64,000 nt of DNA, taken from NCBI RefSeq assembly GCF_028609885.1, contig NZ_CP063195.1, forward strand, positions 1,488,001-1,552,000. The letters are read 5' to 3'. Position 1 is the stretch's first letter; each line of letters opens with the position of its first letter. Source of the DNA: Corynebacterium jeikeium (lineage in GTDB: Bacteria > Actinomycetota > Actinomycetes > Mycobacteriales > Mycobacteriaceae). The notes under the pieces are model-generated. The model made no database searches. It was not told the DNA's origin and was given only the letters and a program-made list of their open reading frames with translations. The translations under genes were made by a program, and so were the position numbers. Positions 7,129 to 16,266 of the stretch are shown piece by piece.

Positions 7129-8727
7129 ATGACGAGCACGTATCAACCAACCCGGTTCATGGCAGACGGCTCCACCTACAACCAACGCAAAGCCGACTTC
7201 GCCGTGGCGTTCATTCAGGCGCTGCGCCACACCAAAGGCCGCTGGGCAGGACAACCGTTTAAGCTCTTGGGCTGGCAGGAACAGATCGTGCGCGACCTGT
7301 TCGGCACCATCAAGCCCGACGGCTACCGCCAGTTCACCACCGCCTATGTGGAAATCCCCAAGAAGCAGGGCAAGTCCGAGCTGGCCGCCGCGATCGCGCT
7401 GCTGCTGACCTGCGGGGACGGTGAGCAAGCCGCCGAGGTCTACGGGTGCGCGGCAGACCGACAGCAAGCCAGCATCGTCTTCGAGGTCGCCGCCGACATG
7501 ATCCGCCAATCACCAGCCCTATCGAAGCGGGTGAAAATCCTCAGCAGTCAGAAGCGGATCATCTACAAGCCGACCAACAGCTTCTACCAGGTGCTCTCGG
7601 CTGAGGCGTACTCCAAGCACGGGTTCAACATCTCCGGTGTCGTCTTCGACGAGCTGCACACCCAACCCAACCGGGCCCTGTTCGACGTGATGACCAAGGG
7701 CTCGGGTGATGCGCGCACCCAGCCGCTGTACTTCCTCATCACCACCGCAGGCACCGACACCCACAGCATCTGCTACGAGCAGCACCAAAAAGCACGCGAC
7801 ATTCTGGCGGGCAAGAAACACGACCCCACCTTCTACCCGGTGATCTACGGCGCAGACCTGGACGATGACTGGACGGATGAAAAGGTCTGGCACAAGGCCA
7901 ACCCCTCGCTTGGGGTCACGGTGCCGGTGGATAAGGTACGCGCCGCGTGCAACTCGGCGCGCCAAAACCCCGCCGAGGAGAACTCGTTTCGCCAGCTGCG
8001 GCTTAACCAGTGGGTGAAACAGTCCGTGCGGTGGATGCCCATGCACATCTGGGACGCCTGCGCGGACCCGGTAGACCTAGACGAGCTGGAGGGCAGGCCC
8101 TGCTACGGCGGGCTGGACTTGGCCTCCACGACGGATATCACCGCGTTCGTGCTCGTCTTCCCGCCCTACGGGGATGACGAGCAGTACCGGATCGCCCCGT
8201 GGTTCTGGATACCGGAGGACAACCTTTCGCTGAGGGTGGCGCGTGATCACGTGCCCTACGACCTGTGGCACGCCCAAGGCTTTCTGGAGACCACGGAGGG
8301 CAACGTGGTCCACTACGCCCACATCGAGCACCTCATCGAGCAGCTCGGCGAGAGGTTCGATATCCGCGAGATCGCCTTCGACCGGTGGGGCGCAGTCCAG
8401 ATGAGCCAAAACCTCGACGATGCCGGTTTCACCGTCGTGCCGTTCGGGCAGGGCTTCAAAGACATGAGCCCACCGAGCAAGGAGCTGATGAAGCTCGCAC
8501 TTGAAGGACGCTTGGCTCACGGAGGGCACCCGGTGCTGGCCTGGATGGTCGACAACATCCACGTACGCACCGACCCGGCAGGAAACATCAAACCCGACAA
8601 GCAGAAGTCCACCGAGAAGATCGACGGGGTCGTCGCCACCATCATGGCCCTTGACCGCGCGATCCGAGGCGGCAGCGCTCAGACGGGCGCGTCGGTGTAC
8701 GACTCGCGCGGGTTGCTCGTCCTCTAA
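7129..8727 (+). CDS. Phage terminase large subunit
   Basis: A 532-residue packaging motor of the Terminase_1 family. The ATPase domain has a Walker A-like KKQGKSE at 78-84 and Walker B VVFDE at 171-175. The C-terminal RNase H-like nuclease has its first Asp at 330 (GGLDLAST), further acidic residues in EIAFDRWGA, and a last Asp in KIDGVVATIMALDRA. ATG 7129 is preceded by GAAGGAG; the open frame upstream is not conserved. The nuclease and ATPase motifs look intact. With the small terminase it cuts and packages the phage genome through the portal encoded next. Confidence 0.93.
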   Translation: MTSTYQPTRFMADGSTYNQRKADFAVAFIQALRHTKGRWAGQPFKLLGWQEQIVRDLFGTIKPDGYRQFTTAYVEIPKKQGKSELAAAIALLLTCGDGEQAAEVYGCAADRQQASIVFEVAADMIRQSPALSKRVKILSSQKRIIYKPTNSFYQVLSAEAYSKHGFNISGVVFDELHTQPNRALFDVMTKGSGDARTQPLYFLITTAGTDTHSICYEQHQKARDILAGKKHDPTFYPVIYGADLDDDWTDEKVWHKANPSLGVTVPVDKVRAACNSARQNPAEENSFRQLRLNQWVKQSVRWMPMHIWDACADPVDLDELEGRPCYGGLDLASTTDITAFVLVFPPYGDDEQYRIAPWFWIPEDNLSLRVARDHVPYDLWHAQGFLETTEGNVVHYAHIEHLIEQLGERFDIREIAFDRWGAVQMSQNLDDAGFTVVPFGQGFKDMSPPSKELMKLALEGRLAHGGHPVLAWMVDNIHVRTDPAGNIKPDKQKSTEKIDGVVATIMALDRAIRGGSAQTGASVYDSRGLLVL

Positions 8728-9340
8728 CGCTCACGACAACGCAAAAGGAGGCCCCTGTGGGACTTTTCGACTGGCTACGCGGCACCAATGCCCGGCAGGT
8801 GTCGAACCACCAGCTGTCTTCGAGCTACAGCTTCCTGTTCGGTCCCACCAGCTCCGGACGCACGGTCACCGAACGCTCAGCGATGCAGATGACTGCGGTG
8901 TATTCGTGCGTGCGGATCCTGGCAGAAGCAATCGCGGGCCTGCCCCTGCACGTCTACCGCACCGAGAAAGACGGGTCGAAGGTCAAAGCCACCGACCACA
9001 CGCTCTACCGGCTGCTGCACGATGAGCCCAACCCGGAGATGACCAGCTTCGTCTTCCGAGAGGCCCTCATGACGCATCTGCTACTGTGGGGCAACGCCTA
9101 CGCACAGGTCATCCGCAACGGCCTCGATGAGGTCATCGGCCTGTATCCGCTCATGCCCAACCGGATGAGCGTAGGCAGGGACGATGCAGGCAGGCTCTAC
9201 TACGAGTACCAAACCACCAGCGACGAACCCGCCGGTGAGTGGTCACGCATCCGGCTTTCACCTGCTGACGTGCTGCACATCCCCGGGCTCGGGTTTGATG
9301 GGCTGGTGGGCTATAGCCCGATTGCGATGGCGAAAAACGC

Positions 9341-10725
9341 GGGTTAAGGGTCAAAATGTGTGTCTGGCTCGGCGTGTCGCGGGGGTTAGATTTGGCCTTT
9401 TTGAATGCCGATTGAGTGGGTGTAGTCGGTGTCGATAGCGTTGTCGTAGAGGGCTGGGCGTCCTGTTTCGTGGTCGGCTTGGTTCTCGGTTTGGGTCAGG
9501 GTGGATACTTTGGCGAGTTGGCCCTGGCCCCAGTCGGACTGCCTGGCGATTCGTACTGGATCGTCAGGCAGTTCCGTTTTTAAGTAGAGCCACCAATCCA
9601 GCATGCGGCGTTGTCGTTCGCCTGATCTGCCGCGGTGGGTTCTGGCGAGCAGTTTGAGCTGGGCGTTGATGCCGCCTTCTAAGCTGTTGGTGGTGGATTT
9701 GATCCGCTCGGGCGCAAGGACTCCTGCTGGCGGGTTGAGGTAGACAAACAGCATCTCGGACCGCCAAAGATGGTTGAGGCTGTTGTAGGCCTTGCGCACG
9801 TTGTGGTGGGTCCACACGCGGGTCCATGCACCTGTTTTGGGGTCTTTGATCATGGTTTTCTCGTTCATCCATTCCCGGTAGATCGTTGAAAACTCGTGCA
9901 GTTGCACACCCCACGCGGCGGCTTCATCCAGTGTGGTGATCCGGGTCAGTTTCAGCGCAAGTCGGTAGATGGTGCGCCCGGCATCGGTGCGTGGGTTGGT
10001 GGTGGTGTAGCGGCGGACCACGCGTTGGGCGTGGACGAGGCAGCGTTGAATTTTCGTAGTCGGCCAGCACTTTTTGATTGCGCTGTATGCGCCTTGGCCG
10101 CCGTCGATGACGGCGATGAGTGGGGCTTCGATGCGTTCAAGCAGCAGTTGGTAGTCGCGGGTGGTTTCGTGTTTGCACCAGTGCCAGGCGATCACGTGGT
10201 CGATGGTCGCCGCGACGATCAGGCAGCCACCGGCGGTGTAGGTGCCATCGAGAAATACCTGGTCGTAGATCCGCTTGTGGTGGCCGGCGGTGGGGTCAGG
10301 CACATCAACGAGCCAGCACCACTTGAAGCGCCGCTTCATGGTGGCGCGGCTAACACCGTTTCGTTTGGCTAGGTCGTCGAGTGATATTGCGGTGGTGCAA
10401 TGCTCGATGAACTGGGTGAACACTGCCGCGTTGGTGATGTCGTTTCGACGTTTGACGCTGGAGGCGCCGCATTGTTTGCAGCGCCATCTGGTGGTGCCTT
10501 TGCTGGTGGTGCCGTTGCGTTTCATTTCACCGCCGCAGTGGCAGCGTGGTTGGTTCTTCGACATTGCGACACCACACCACGCCGCGCATAGCACATCACG
10601 GCTGCCACACCGAGGATTTCCCGTCGGGGGCTAGATATATGCTTCCGGAGCATATACTTTCCGGAAACCTACAGGTCAATCCGTGAAAATCCGCGATTCC
10701 GGACACACTTTTTGACCCTTAACCC
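9341..10725 (-). mobile_element. IS1249 (IS256 family, IS1249 group), copy 1 in the portal gene
   Basis: The element is exactly 1385 bp, beginning GGGTTAAGGGTCAAAA and ending with the inverted form TTTTTGACCCTTAACCC. It is flanked by the 8 bp duplication AAAAACGC (9333-9340 and 10726-10733). Length and 8 bp duplication match my recollection of IS1249. The transposase reads on the minus strand. Four further copies lie between 32889 and 49229. Confidence 0.92.
9386..10594 (-). CDS. IS1249-type transposase, copy 1
   Basis: A 402-residue IS256/IS1249-group transposase; an internal ATG at 10564 (MSKNQPRCHCGG) gives a more typical 392-residue start. The N-terminus is a four-Cys zinc ribbon (CHCGG and CKQCG) followed by a helix-turn-helix (LDDLAKRNGVSRATMKRRFK). 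The MULE/IS256-type catalytic core has Asp in QVFLDGTY and AVIDGGQGAYSAI and the Glu in TTNSLEGGINAQLK. The predicted product is identical in all five copies in this window, so they are recent or were merged in assembly. Confidence 0.9.
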   Translation of the reverse strand: MLCAAWCGVAMSKNQPRCHCGGEMKRNGTTSKGTTRWRCKQCGASSVKRRNDITNAAVFTQFIEHCTTAISLDDLAKRNGVSRATMKRRFKWCWLVDVPDPTAGHHKRIYDQVFLDGTYTAGGCLIVAATIDHVIAWHWCKHETTRDYQLLLERIEAPLIAVIDGGQGAYSAIKKCWPTTKIQRCLVHAQRVVRRYTTTNPRTDAGRTIYRLALKLTRITTLDEAAAWGVQLHEFSTIYREWMNEKTMIKDPKTGAWTRVWTHHNVRKAYNSLNHLWRSEMLFVYLNPPAGVLAPERIKSTTNSLEGGINAQLKLLARTHRGRSGERQRRMLDWWLYLKTELPDDPVRIARQSDWGQGQLAKVSTLTQTENQADHETGRPALYDNAIDTDYTHSIGIQKGQI

Positions 10726-11471
10726 AAAAACGCGATCGGCATGGCCATGGCCACCGAAGACTACGGGGCGTCGTTCTTCGCCAACGGGGCCGCCCCTGGC
10801 GGGGTGCTGGAGCATCCGGGCACGATCAAAGACCCGTCTCGGGTGCGCGAGTCCTGGCAGCAAACCTTCGGTGGGGCCCGCAACGCCAACAAGGTCGCGG
10901 TACTCGAAGAGGGCATGAAGTACACGCCCATCTCCGTTAGCCCGGAGCAGGCGCAGTTCTTGGAGACCAGGAAGTTCCAGATCAACGAGATCGCCCGGAT
11001 CTTCCGCATCCCACCGCACATGGTCGGCGACCTCGAAAAATCGAGCTTCTCCAACATTGAGCAGCAGTCCTTGGAGTTCGTGAAATACACGCTCGACCCG
11101 TGGGTCATCCGCTGGGAACAAGCCCTGACCAAGACACTGCTTAGCCCACGCGAGAAGCCGAGCGTGTTCGTGAAGTTCAACCTCGAGGGCCTGCTGCGTG
11201 GCGACTACGTCTCGCGCATGAACGGCTACGCGGTAGCACGCCAGAACGGGTGGATGAGTGCCAACGACATCCGCGCCCTCGAAAACCTCGACCGCATCAA
11301 CCCTGCTGATGGTGGCGACGTGTACCTGGTCAACGGCAACATGCTGCCGCTGTCCATGGCCGGGGCCTACGCCACCGCGAGGCAGGAGGAACCAGCGGGG
11401 TTGGAGCCGTCAGAAGGCGGTTTGCCTCCTGGCGGGCCACCAACTGAACACAGAGTTGAAAGGAGGAGCCG

Positions 11472-12314
11472 GTGAGACGGTTCTGGAACTGGGAGCCACC
11501 CGCTCCCGACACATCTAACCCGGCAGGTAGTGATACCAGCCGGGTTTTGCGTATCAACGGGGTGATCGCTGAGGAATCATGGTTTGACGACGACATCACC
11601 CCGGCCCTGTTCGCCTCCGAACTGGCGGCAGGTTCCGGTGATGTGACGGTGTGGATCAACAGCCCAGGAGGCGACGTCGTCGCGGCAGCCCAGATCTACA
11701 ACATGCTCCTCGACTATCCCGGACACGTGAAGGTGTGCATCGACGGGATCGCAGCCAGCGCCGCCAGCGTGATCGCGATGGCAGGTGAGGTCGTGTCGAT
11801 GAGCCCGGTGTCGATGCTCATGATCCACAACCCGGCCACCCTCGCCGTCGGTGACGCCGACGAGCTGGGCCGGGCCATCGACATGCTCGCAGCGGTCAAA
11901 GAGTCCATCATCAACGCCTACGAGCTGAAAACCGGGATGAGCCGGGCCAAGCTCGCACGGCTGATGGATCAAGAGACCTGGATGGACGCACGAGCCGCGA
12001 TCGCGATGGGGTTTGCCGACGACTACCTCACCGGCAACGCCCCTAAGGTCACCGACCCCGATGAGGATGAGGACGATGATGAGGAGCCGGACACGAAGGT
12101 ACCGTGGCCGCCGAAGTCACAGAGCCCCGCCCCGCTGGCCGATACCGCCAGCGGGGTGTGTTTTGCCCGCAAACCTGCCGAGCAGCGCCTTGTCGCGCAC
12201 CTGACCGACACGCCACGAGCTACCCAGCTACCGGTCCCAGCACTTGCACCACCTGTGGGGCGACGTGTGGTGGACCTGTATGCCGCCTTGATCAATCACA
12301 CTCACCAACACTGA
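11472..12314 (+). CDS. ClpP-type head maturation protease
   Basis: A 280-residue serine protease of the ClpP/crotonase fold that trims capsid and scaffold segments during prohead assembly. The nucleophile is probably Ser96 in DGIAASAASVIAMAG, with His119 in MLMIHNP as base. WINSPGGDV at 61-69 is the oxyanion/substrate strand. A poly-acidic stretch (residues 197-207) and a Pro-rich tail follow the protease domain and probably act as linker or scaffold-like tail. The GTG start overlaps the portal stop (GTGA) and has GGAGGAG upstream. Confidence 0.88.
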   Translation: MRRFWNWEPPAPDTSNPAGSDTSRVLRINGVIAEESWFDDDITPALFASELAAGSGDVTVWINSPGGDVVAAAQIYNMLLDYPGHVKVCIDGIAASAASVIAMAGEVVSMSPVSMLMIHNPATLAVGDADELGRAIDMLAAVKESIINAYELKTGMSRAKLARLMDQETWMDARAAIAMGFADDYLTGNAPKVTDPDEDEDDDEEPDTKVPWPPKSQSPAPLADTASGVCFARKPAEQRLVAHLTDTPRATQLPVPALAPPVGRRVVDLYAALINHTHQH

Positions 12315-12324
12315 AGGAGAACCC

Positions 12325-13548
12325 ATGTCTACGATGACGATTTCTGATCTGCGTACCCGCCGCGCCGACACCTGGGAGAAGGCCAAGGCCTTCCTCGACG
12401 AGCGCCGCGACACCACCACCGGCTGCCTGTCCGCCGAGGACGACCAGACCTACGCCCGCATGGAAGCCGATATCGACAAGCTCACCAACGAGATTGCCCG
12501 GGCTGAGCGCGCCCAGCGTCTGGACGCTGATCTTGCCCGGGCCACCCATTCGCCGCTGTTCTCGATGCCCGGCCAGACCGGAGATGAGAGCGAACCGTCC
12601 AAGATGGGTCGCGCTTCCGCGTCCTACAAGCGGGCCTTCTGGGACGCGATGCGCCTGAACGCCTCCCCAATGGAGGTGCGCAACGCCCTGTCCGAGGGGG
12701 TCGATTCCGAAGGCGGCTACCTCGTGCCGGACGAGTTCGAGCACACCCTCATGCAGTCGCTGGCCGACCAGAACATCATGCGAGGCCTTGCCAACGTCAT
12801 CCAGACCACCAGCGGGGACCGCAAGATCCCGGTCGTATCCACCCACGGCAGCGCCGGGTGGCTCGATGAGGGCAAGCCCTACACCGAATCCGACGAGACC
12901 TTCTCCCAGATCACGCTCTCGGCGTTCAAGCTCGGCACGTTCCTCAAGATCAGCGAGGAACTGCTCGGCGATTCGGTCTTCGACGTCGAGGCCTACCTCG
13001 CCGCCGAGTTCGCCCGCCGCATCGGTGCCGCCGAAGAGGAGGCCTTCCTCGTCGGTGACGGCAAGGGCAAGCCGACCGGCATCTTCGATCCCACCGGTGG
13101 TGGCATCTCGGATGTGACCACCGCGAAGGCCGCAGACATCACCGCCGATGAGCTCATCGACCTGCACTACAGCCTGCGCGCACCGTATCGGGCCCGGGCA
13201 GTGTGGCTGATGAACGACGCCACCGTCAAGACCGTGCGCAAGCTCAAGGACAACCAGGGCCAGTACCTGTGGCAGCCAGCACTGGCCGCTGGTGCCCCGG
13301 ACATGATCCTGGGCAAGCCCGTGCACACCTCCACGTTCGCACCCGAGATCAAGGCGGGCGCGAAGACCGTGGCGTTCGGTGACCTGTCCTACTACTGGAT
13401 CGCTGACCGGCAGGGACGCTCGTTCAAGCGCCTGAACGAACTGTTCGCCACCTCCGGCCAGGTCGGTTTCCTCGCCTCCCAGCGCCTGGACGGCAAGCTC
13501 GTCCTGCCCGAGGCCGTCAAGATCCTCACCCAGAAGGCCGGAGCCTAA
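12325..13548 (+). CDS. Major capsid protein, HK97 fold
   Basis: 407 residues. The first ~110 are highly charged and helical (delta domain/scaffold: RRADTWEKAKAFLDERRDTT), then the mature HK97 core begins near EGVDSEGGYLVPDEFEHTL. Typical core segments follow: QTTSGDRKIPVV, KLGTFLKISEELLGDS and GFLASQRLDGKLV. The upstream ClpP-type protease is expected to remove the delta domain. AAGGAGAACC precedes the ATG. It lies in the standard portal-protease-capsid order. Confidence 0.93.
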   Translation: MSTMTISDLRTRRADTWEKAKAFLDERRDTTTGCLSAEDDQTYARMEADIDKLTNEIARAERAQRLDADLARATHSPLFSMPGQTGDESEPSKMGRASASYKRAFWDAMRLNASPMEVRNALSEGVDSEGGYLVPDEFEHTLMQSLADQNIMRGLANVIQTTSGDRKIPVVSTHGSAGWLDEGKPYTESDETFSQITLSAFKLGTFLKISEELLGDSVFDVEAYLAAEFARRIGAAEEEAFLVGDGKGKPTGIFDPTGGGISDVTTAKAADITADELIDLHYSLRAPYRARAVWLMNDATVKTVRKLKDNQGQYLWQPALAAGAPDMILGKPVHTSTFAPEIKAGAKTVAFGDLSYYWIADRQGRSFKRLNELFATSGQVGFLASQRLDGKLVLPEAVKILTQKAGA

Positions 13549-13583
13549 AACTCCCCGCACGCAACGAATAGGAGGTGGCAGCC

Positions 13584-13898
13584 ATGAACCACCAGCTCAT
13601 CGACCAGGTCAAAGCCAACCTCATCCTCGCCCACGACGCCGACGACGAGCTCATCGCCCACCTGGTGGCCGCTGCCACCTCCTATGCCACCGCCTACCAG
13701 CACCTACCCGAGGACTACTACGAGGCCCACGAGATGCCCGGTTCGACCCGGCAGGCGATCGTGATGCTCGCCAGTCACTTCTACGAGTCGCGTGACGGGT
13801 CCACGGCAGGGTTCTGGTCCGACAAACCCGATGCCGCCAAAGCCATGTGGGGCGCGGTGAACACGCTGCTGCGCCTCGAGCGCGAATGGAAGGTCTAA
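13584..13898 (+). CDS. Head-tail connector protein (gp6-like)
   Basis: 104 residues from ATG 13584, with AGGAGG upstream; an in-frame GTG at 13575 lies inside that site and is unlikely. The all-helical pattern (IDQVKANLILAHDADDELIA, GSTRQAIVMLASHFYESRDG) matches the Phage_connect_1 / HK97 gp6 family, which forms the ring below the portal. It comes directly after the capsid gene, as usual. Confidence 0.8.
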   Translation: MNHQLIDQVKANLILAHDADDELIAHLVAAATSYATAYQHLPEDYYEAHEMPGSTRQAIVMLASHFYESRDGSTAGFWSDKPDAAKAMWGAVNTLLRLEREWKV

Positions 13899-13901
13899 CC
13901 C

Positions 13902-14264
13902 ATGGCTGGTATCGGCAGTATGCGAGAAACCATCGACCTCATCACCCCCGTAGCCCGCAGGGACGCTGCGGGGTTCACCGCTAGCGCCGAGCAGGTGGTC
14001 GCCTCGGTGCGCACCTACAGGGAGATGAGGCACGCCAGCTCAGCGTGGGTCAACCGTGCCGCCTACACGCAGGCCACCGTCTTATTCCGCATCCGCACCA
14101 TCCCCGGGCTCACCGTCTCGGAGGTCATGCAGATCGCCGCTTGCGATGGCCGCTACGTCATCGACACCGTCGAGCCCATCGGCGGCTACATCGAGATCCT
14201 TGCCCACCGTCTGCAACCGGAAGGAGCCCATCATGGCGCGCGTCCAGATCCGACTGCCCAATAA
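13902..14264 (+). CDS. Head-tail joining / closure protein (SPP1 gp16-like)
   Basis: 120 residues, starting three bases after the previous stop. The pattern MRETIDLITPVARRDAAGF, REMRHASS and FRIRTIPGLTVSEVMQI is that of the Phage_H_T_join family, a small beta-barrel stopper that closes the connector. Its 3' end overlaps the next gene by 32 bases, so the last ~10 residues are dual-coding. Confidence 0.8.
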   Translation: MAGIGSMRETIDLITPVARRDAAGFTASAEQVVASVRTYREMRHASSAWVNRAAYTQATVLFRIRTIPGLTVSEVMQIAACDGRYVIDTVEPIGGYIEILAHRLQPEGAHHGARPDPTAQ

Positions 14265-14670
14265 GTACATCGACGCACTCGAGGCCACCTCACGCCTGCT
14301 GGACACTGCAGCCGACGAAGTCTTGAGCGCTGGCGCGAACGTGGTCGAACCACGCATGAGAGCCAACCTCGCATCCGCGATCGGGCGGGCGACCACGATG
14401 CCGTCCCGCTCAACCGGCCAGCTCATCGGAGCCCTGGGTGTTACCAGCGTGAAGGTCAACAGCAAAGGTGCCCACAACGTCAAAGTCGGTTTCGCTGAAA
14501 ACCGCCGCGACGGCAGGTCGAACGCGCTCATCGCCAACGTGTTAGAGCACGGCAGGAGCAACCAGCCCGCACGCCCGTTTCTGGCACCGACACGCTCCCA
14601 GACCAGGCGGGGTGCGGTGGAGGCGATGAAAACCGTGCTGGCAGCCAAACTCGACGGGATCACACCATGA
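14233..14670 (+). CDS. HK97 gp10-like neck/tail-completion protein
   Basis: 145 residues from ATG 14233 with AAGGAG upstream; the open frame before it is a shadow of the joining protein. The N-terminal helix (YIDALEATSRLLDTAADEVL), basic middle and the ending HGRSNQPARPFLAPTRSQ are the signature of HK97-gp10 family proteins, where the PARPF segment is strongly conserved. It sits at the head-tail interface. Confidence 0.82.
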   Translation: MARVQIRLPNKYIDALEATSRLLDTAADEVLSAGANVVEPRMRANLASAIGRATTMPSRSTGQLIGALGVTSVKVNSKGAHNVKVGFAENRRDGRSNALIANVLEHGRSNQPARPFLAPTRSQTRRGAVEAMKTVLAAKLDGITP

Positions 14671-15011
14671 CCATCCCGCTGCTGGAAACCCTCACCACGA
14701 TCGCTGACCAGCTTGATCTGCCCATCGCGGTGAGCCTGTTTAGCGCCTCGCCCGCACCGGACACCTATCTAGTTGCCACCCCGATCGCCGACACGCTGGA
14801 AGTGTTCGCCGACAACACCCCACACGTCGAAATCGAAGAAGTCCGCCTCTCCCTGTTCACAGCAGGTAACTACCTCACCTGGCGGGACACGCTCACCCGT
14901 GCTCTCGTCGACGCGGGGCTGGTGGTCACGGCCAGACGCTACATCGGCTTCGAGGACGACACCGGCTACCACCACTACAGCTTCGATACCAGCTGCCACC
15001 ACCCGTTTTAA
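14667..15011 (+). CDS. Tail terminator / completion-like protein (114 aa)
   Basis: Overlaps the gp10-like gene by ATGA. It is a mixed alpha/beta small protein (LLETLTTIADQLDLPIAVSL, RLSLFTAGNYLTWRDTLTRA) in the position of the tail terminator gene, immediately before the major tail protein. The family is assigned mostly by gene order; the C-terminus YHHYSFDTSCHHPF is distinctive. Confidence 0.65.
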   Translation: MTIPLLETLTTIADQLDLPIAVSLFSASPAPDTYLVATPIADTLEVFADNTPHVEIEEVRLSLFTAGNYLTWRDTLTRALVDAGLVVTARRYIGFEDDTGYHHYSFDTSCHHPF

Positions 15012-15029
15012 CGAAAGGACGCAATCCCC

Positions 15030-15626
15030 ATGGCCACGATTGGTCTTGACAAGCTCTACTACGCCACGATCACCGAAAACCCCACCACCGGCGAGGAAAC
15101 CTACGCCAGCCCGAAGCCACTGGCCAAAGCGATCTCAGCGGAGTTGTCCGTCGAAGTCGCCGAGGCAATCCTCTATGCCGACGACGGGCCCAGCGAGATC
15201 GTCAAGGAATTCAAATCCGGCACGCTCACCCTCGGCGTGGACGACCTGGGAGCAGAAGCCGCAGCGGCACTGACCGGCGCAACCCTGGATGCCAACGGGG
15301 TACTCATCTCGTCCTCGGAAGACGGCGGCACACCGGTAGCGATCGGGTTCCGTGCCGCACGCTCCAACGGCACCTTCCAGTACTTCTGGCTCTACCGCGT
15401 CAAGTTCGCCCTACCAAGCACCACGCTTGCCACCAAGGCCGACTCGATCACGTTCTCCACCCCGAGCATCGAGGGCACCATCCTGCGTCGCAACAAGCCA
15501 GACGCGAAGGGCCGTCACCCGTGGAAAGCCGAAGCCACCGAAGGCGACCCCAAGGTCAAGGCCGAGATCATCACCGGCTGGTACCAGTCCGTCTACGAGC
15601 CCGCCGCCACCAGCCCCGGCAAGTAA
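15030..15626 (+). CDS. Major tail (tube) protein, phi13 family
   Basis: 198 residues. MATIGLDKLYYATITENPTT, SAELSVEVAEAILYADD and the repeated beta strands match the phi13-type major tail protein, which polymerises into the tail tube of siphoviruses. GAAAGGA precedes the start. The protein ends with a short Ala/Ser/Pro tail. Confidence 0.88.
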   Translation: MATIGLDKLYYATITENPTTGEETYASPKPLAKAISAELSVEVAEAILYADDGPSEIVKEFKSGTLTLGVDDLGAEAAAALTGATLDANGVLISSSEDGGTPVAIGFRAARSNGTFQYFWLYRVKFALPSTTLATKADSITFSTPSIEGTILRRNKPDAKGRHPWKAEATEGDPKVKAEIITGWYQSVYEPAATSPGK

Positions 15627-15638
15627 AGGAGCACCCCC

Positions 15639-16046
15639 ATGACTGACACACCATCGCGTGACACCGCTCGCAGTGCGACCGTGACGATTGGTGGGAGCGA
15701 GTACGAGCTGGTGCTCACCACCAAGGCCACCCGGCTGATTGCTGAGCGCTACGGCGGGCTGGACAACCTCGGCACCGCGTTGGAGACCTCCGAGGACCTC
15801 GGTCAGACACTGACCGAGGTGATCTGGCTGATCACACTGCTGGCCAACCAGTCAGTGCAGATCCACAACCTCACCCACCGCGACAACCCGCGCCCGCAGT
15901 TGACGGAGGACGAGGTGGAGCTGCTGACGGTTCCTGCCGATATCGCCGACTACCGGGGTGCGATCGCTGAGGCACTGCAGCGAGGCACCCGCCGCGACAT
16001 CCTCACCGAGCCAGCCCCAAAAGCGAGCCCGGCAGCGGACGGATAG
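15639..16046 (+). CDS. Tail assembly chaperone, short form (G-like)
   Basis: 135 residues in the unshifted frame (ATVTIGGSEYELVLTTKATR, LTEVIWLITLLANQSVQ). It binds and chaperones the tape measure protein during tail assembly. Its last codons contain the CCCAAAA slip site, which yields the longer product annotated at 15639-16240. Confidence 0.85.
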   Translation: MTDTPSRDTARSATVTIGGSEYELVLTTKATRLIAERYGGLDNLGTALETSEDLGQTLTEVIWLITLLANQSVQIHNLTHRDNPRPQLTEDEVELLTVPADIADYRGAIAEALQRGTRRDILTEPAPKASPAADG

Positions 16047-16240
16047 TCGAATCCGACCGGGCAGTGTTCACCCGCCTGACCTACATCGGTTTAGCCCACC
16101 TCGGCCTGAGACAAGACGAGGTGGGCCTGATGGTCTTTGGTGAGCTCCTTGACCTGGTGGACTGCTGGCGGATCGAGACAGGACGAGCGAAACCAGCACG
16201 GGTGTGGTTCATCGACGACATCATCCCGACCGGCATCTAA
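15639..16240 (+). CDS. Tail assembly chaperone, -1 frameshift product (GT-like)
   Basis: At C16016-A16022 the sequence CCCAAAA is read as C CCA AAA in the zero frame, a canonical X-XXY-YYZ heptamer. A -1 slip re-reads A16022 and continues SEPGSGRIVESDRAVFTRLT, LGLRQDEVGLMVFGELLDLV and ends VWFIDDIIPTGI at TAA 16240. The fusion is about 200 residues. This second frame has no good start of its own and fills the gap before the tape measure gene, exactly where siphoviruses place the T extension. Confidence 0.85.
16016..16022 (+). promoter_or_regulatory. Programmed -1 ribosomal frameshift site CCCAAAA
   Basis: Canonical heptanucleotide in the correct phase, 22 bases before the zero-frame stop (TAG 16044-16046). 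The region after it is GC-rich (AGCGAGCCCGGCAGC) and could form stimulatory structure. Confidence 0.82.
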
Positions 16241-16266
16241 CCCCACTGACAGGCAGGTGAATCCTC

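Larger units (their letters stand above)
8757..11475 (+). pseudogene. Phage portal protein, split by an IS1249 insertion
   Basis: The N-terminal part (8757-9340, MGLFDWLRGTNARQVSNHQL through YSPIAMAKNA) and the C-terminal part (from 10734, IGMAMATEDYGASFFANGA) belong to one HK97-type portal of about 441 residues. Removing the 1385 bp IS plus one copy of its 8 bp target duplication restores a single frame exactly across residue 195. The portal is the twelve-subunit ring at the capsid vertex through which DNA enters. As written, translation stops a few bases into the IS, so the prophage cannot build normal capsids. The rest of the structural operon is open, and the IS may also be polar on it. 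Confidence 0.93.

Noticed and set aside
9896..10634. Open frames opposite the IS1249 transposase (for example 158 and 119 codons), repeated in every copy
   Set aside because: They are shadows of a conserved transposase, with low-complexity translation and no start signals.
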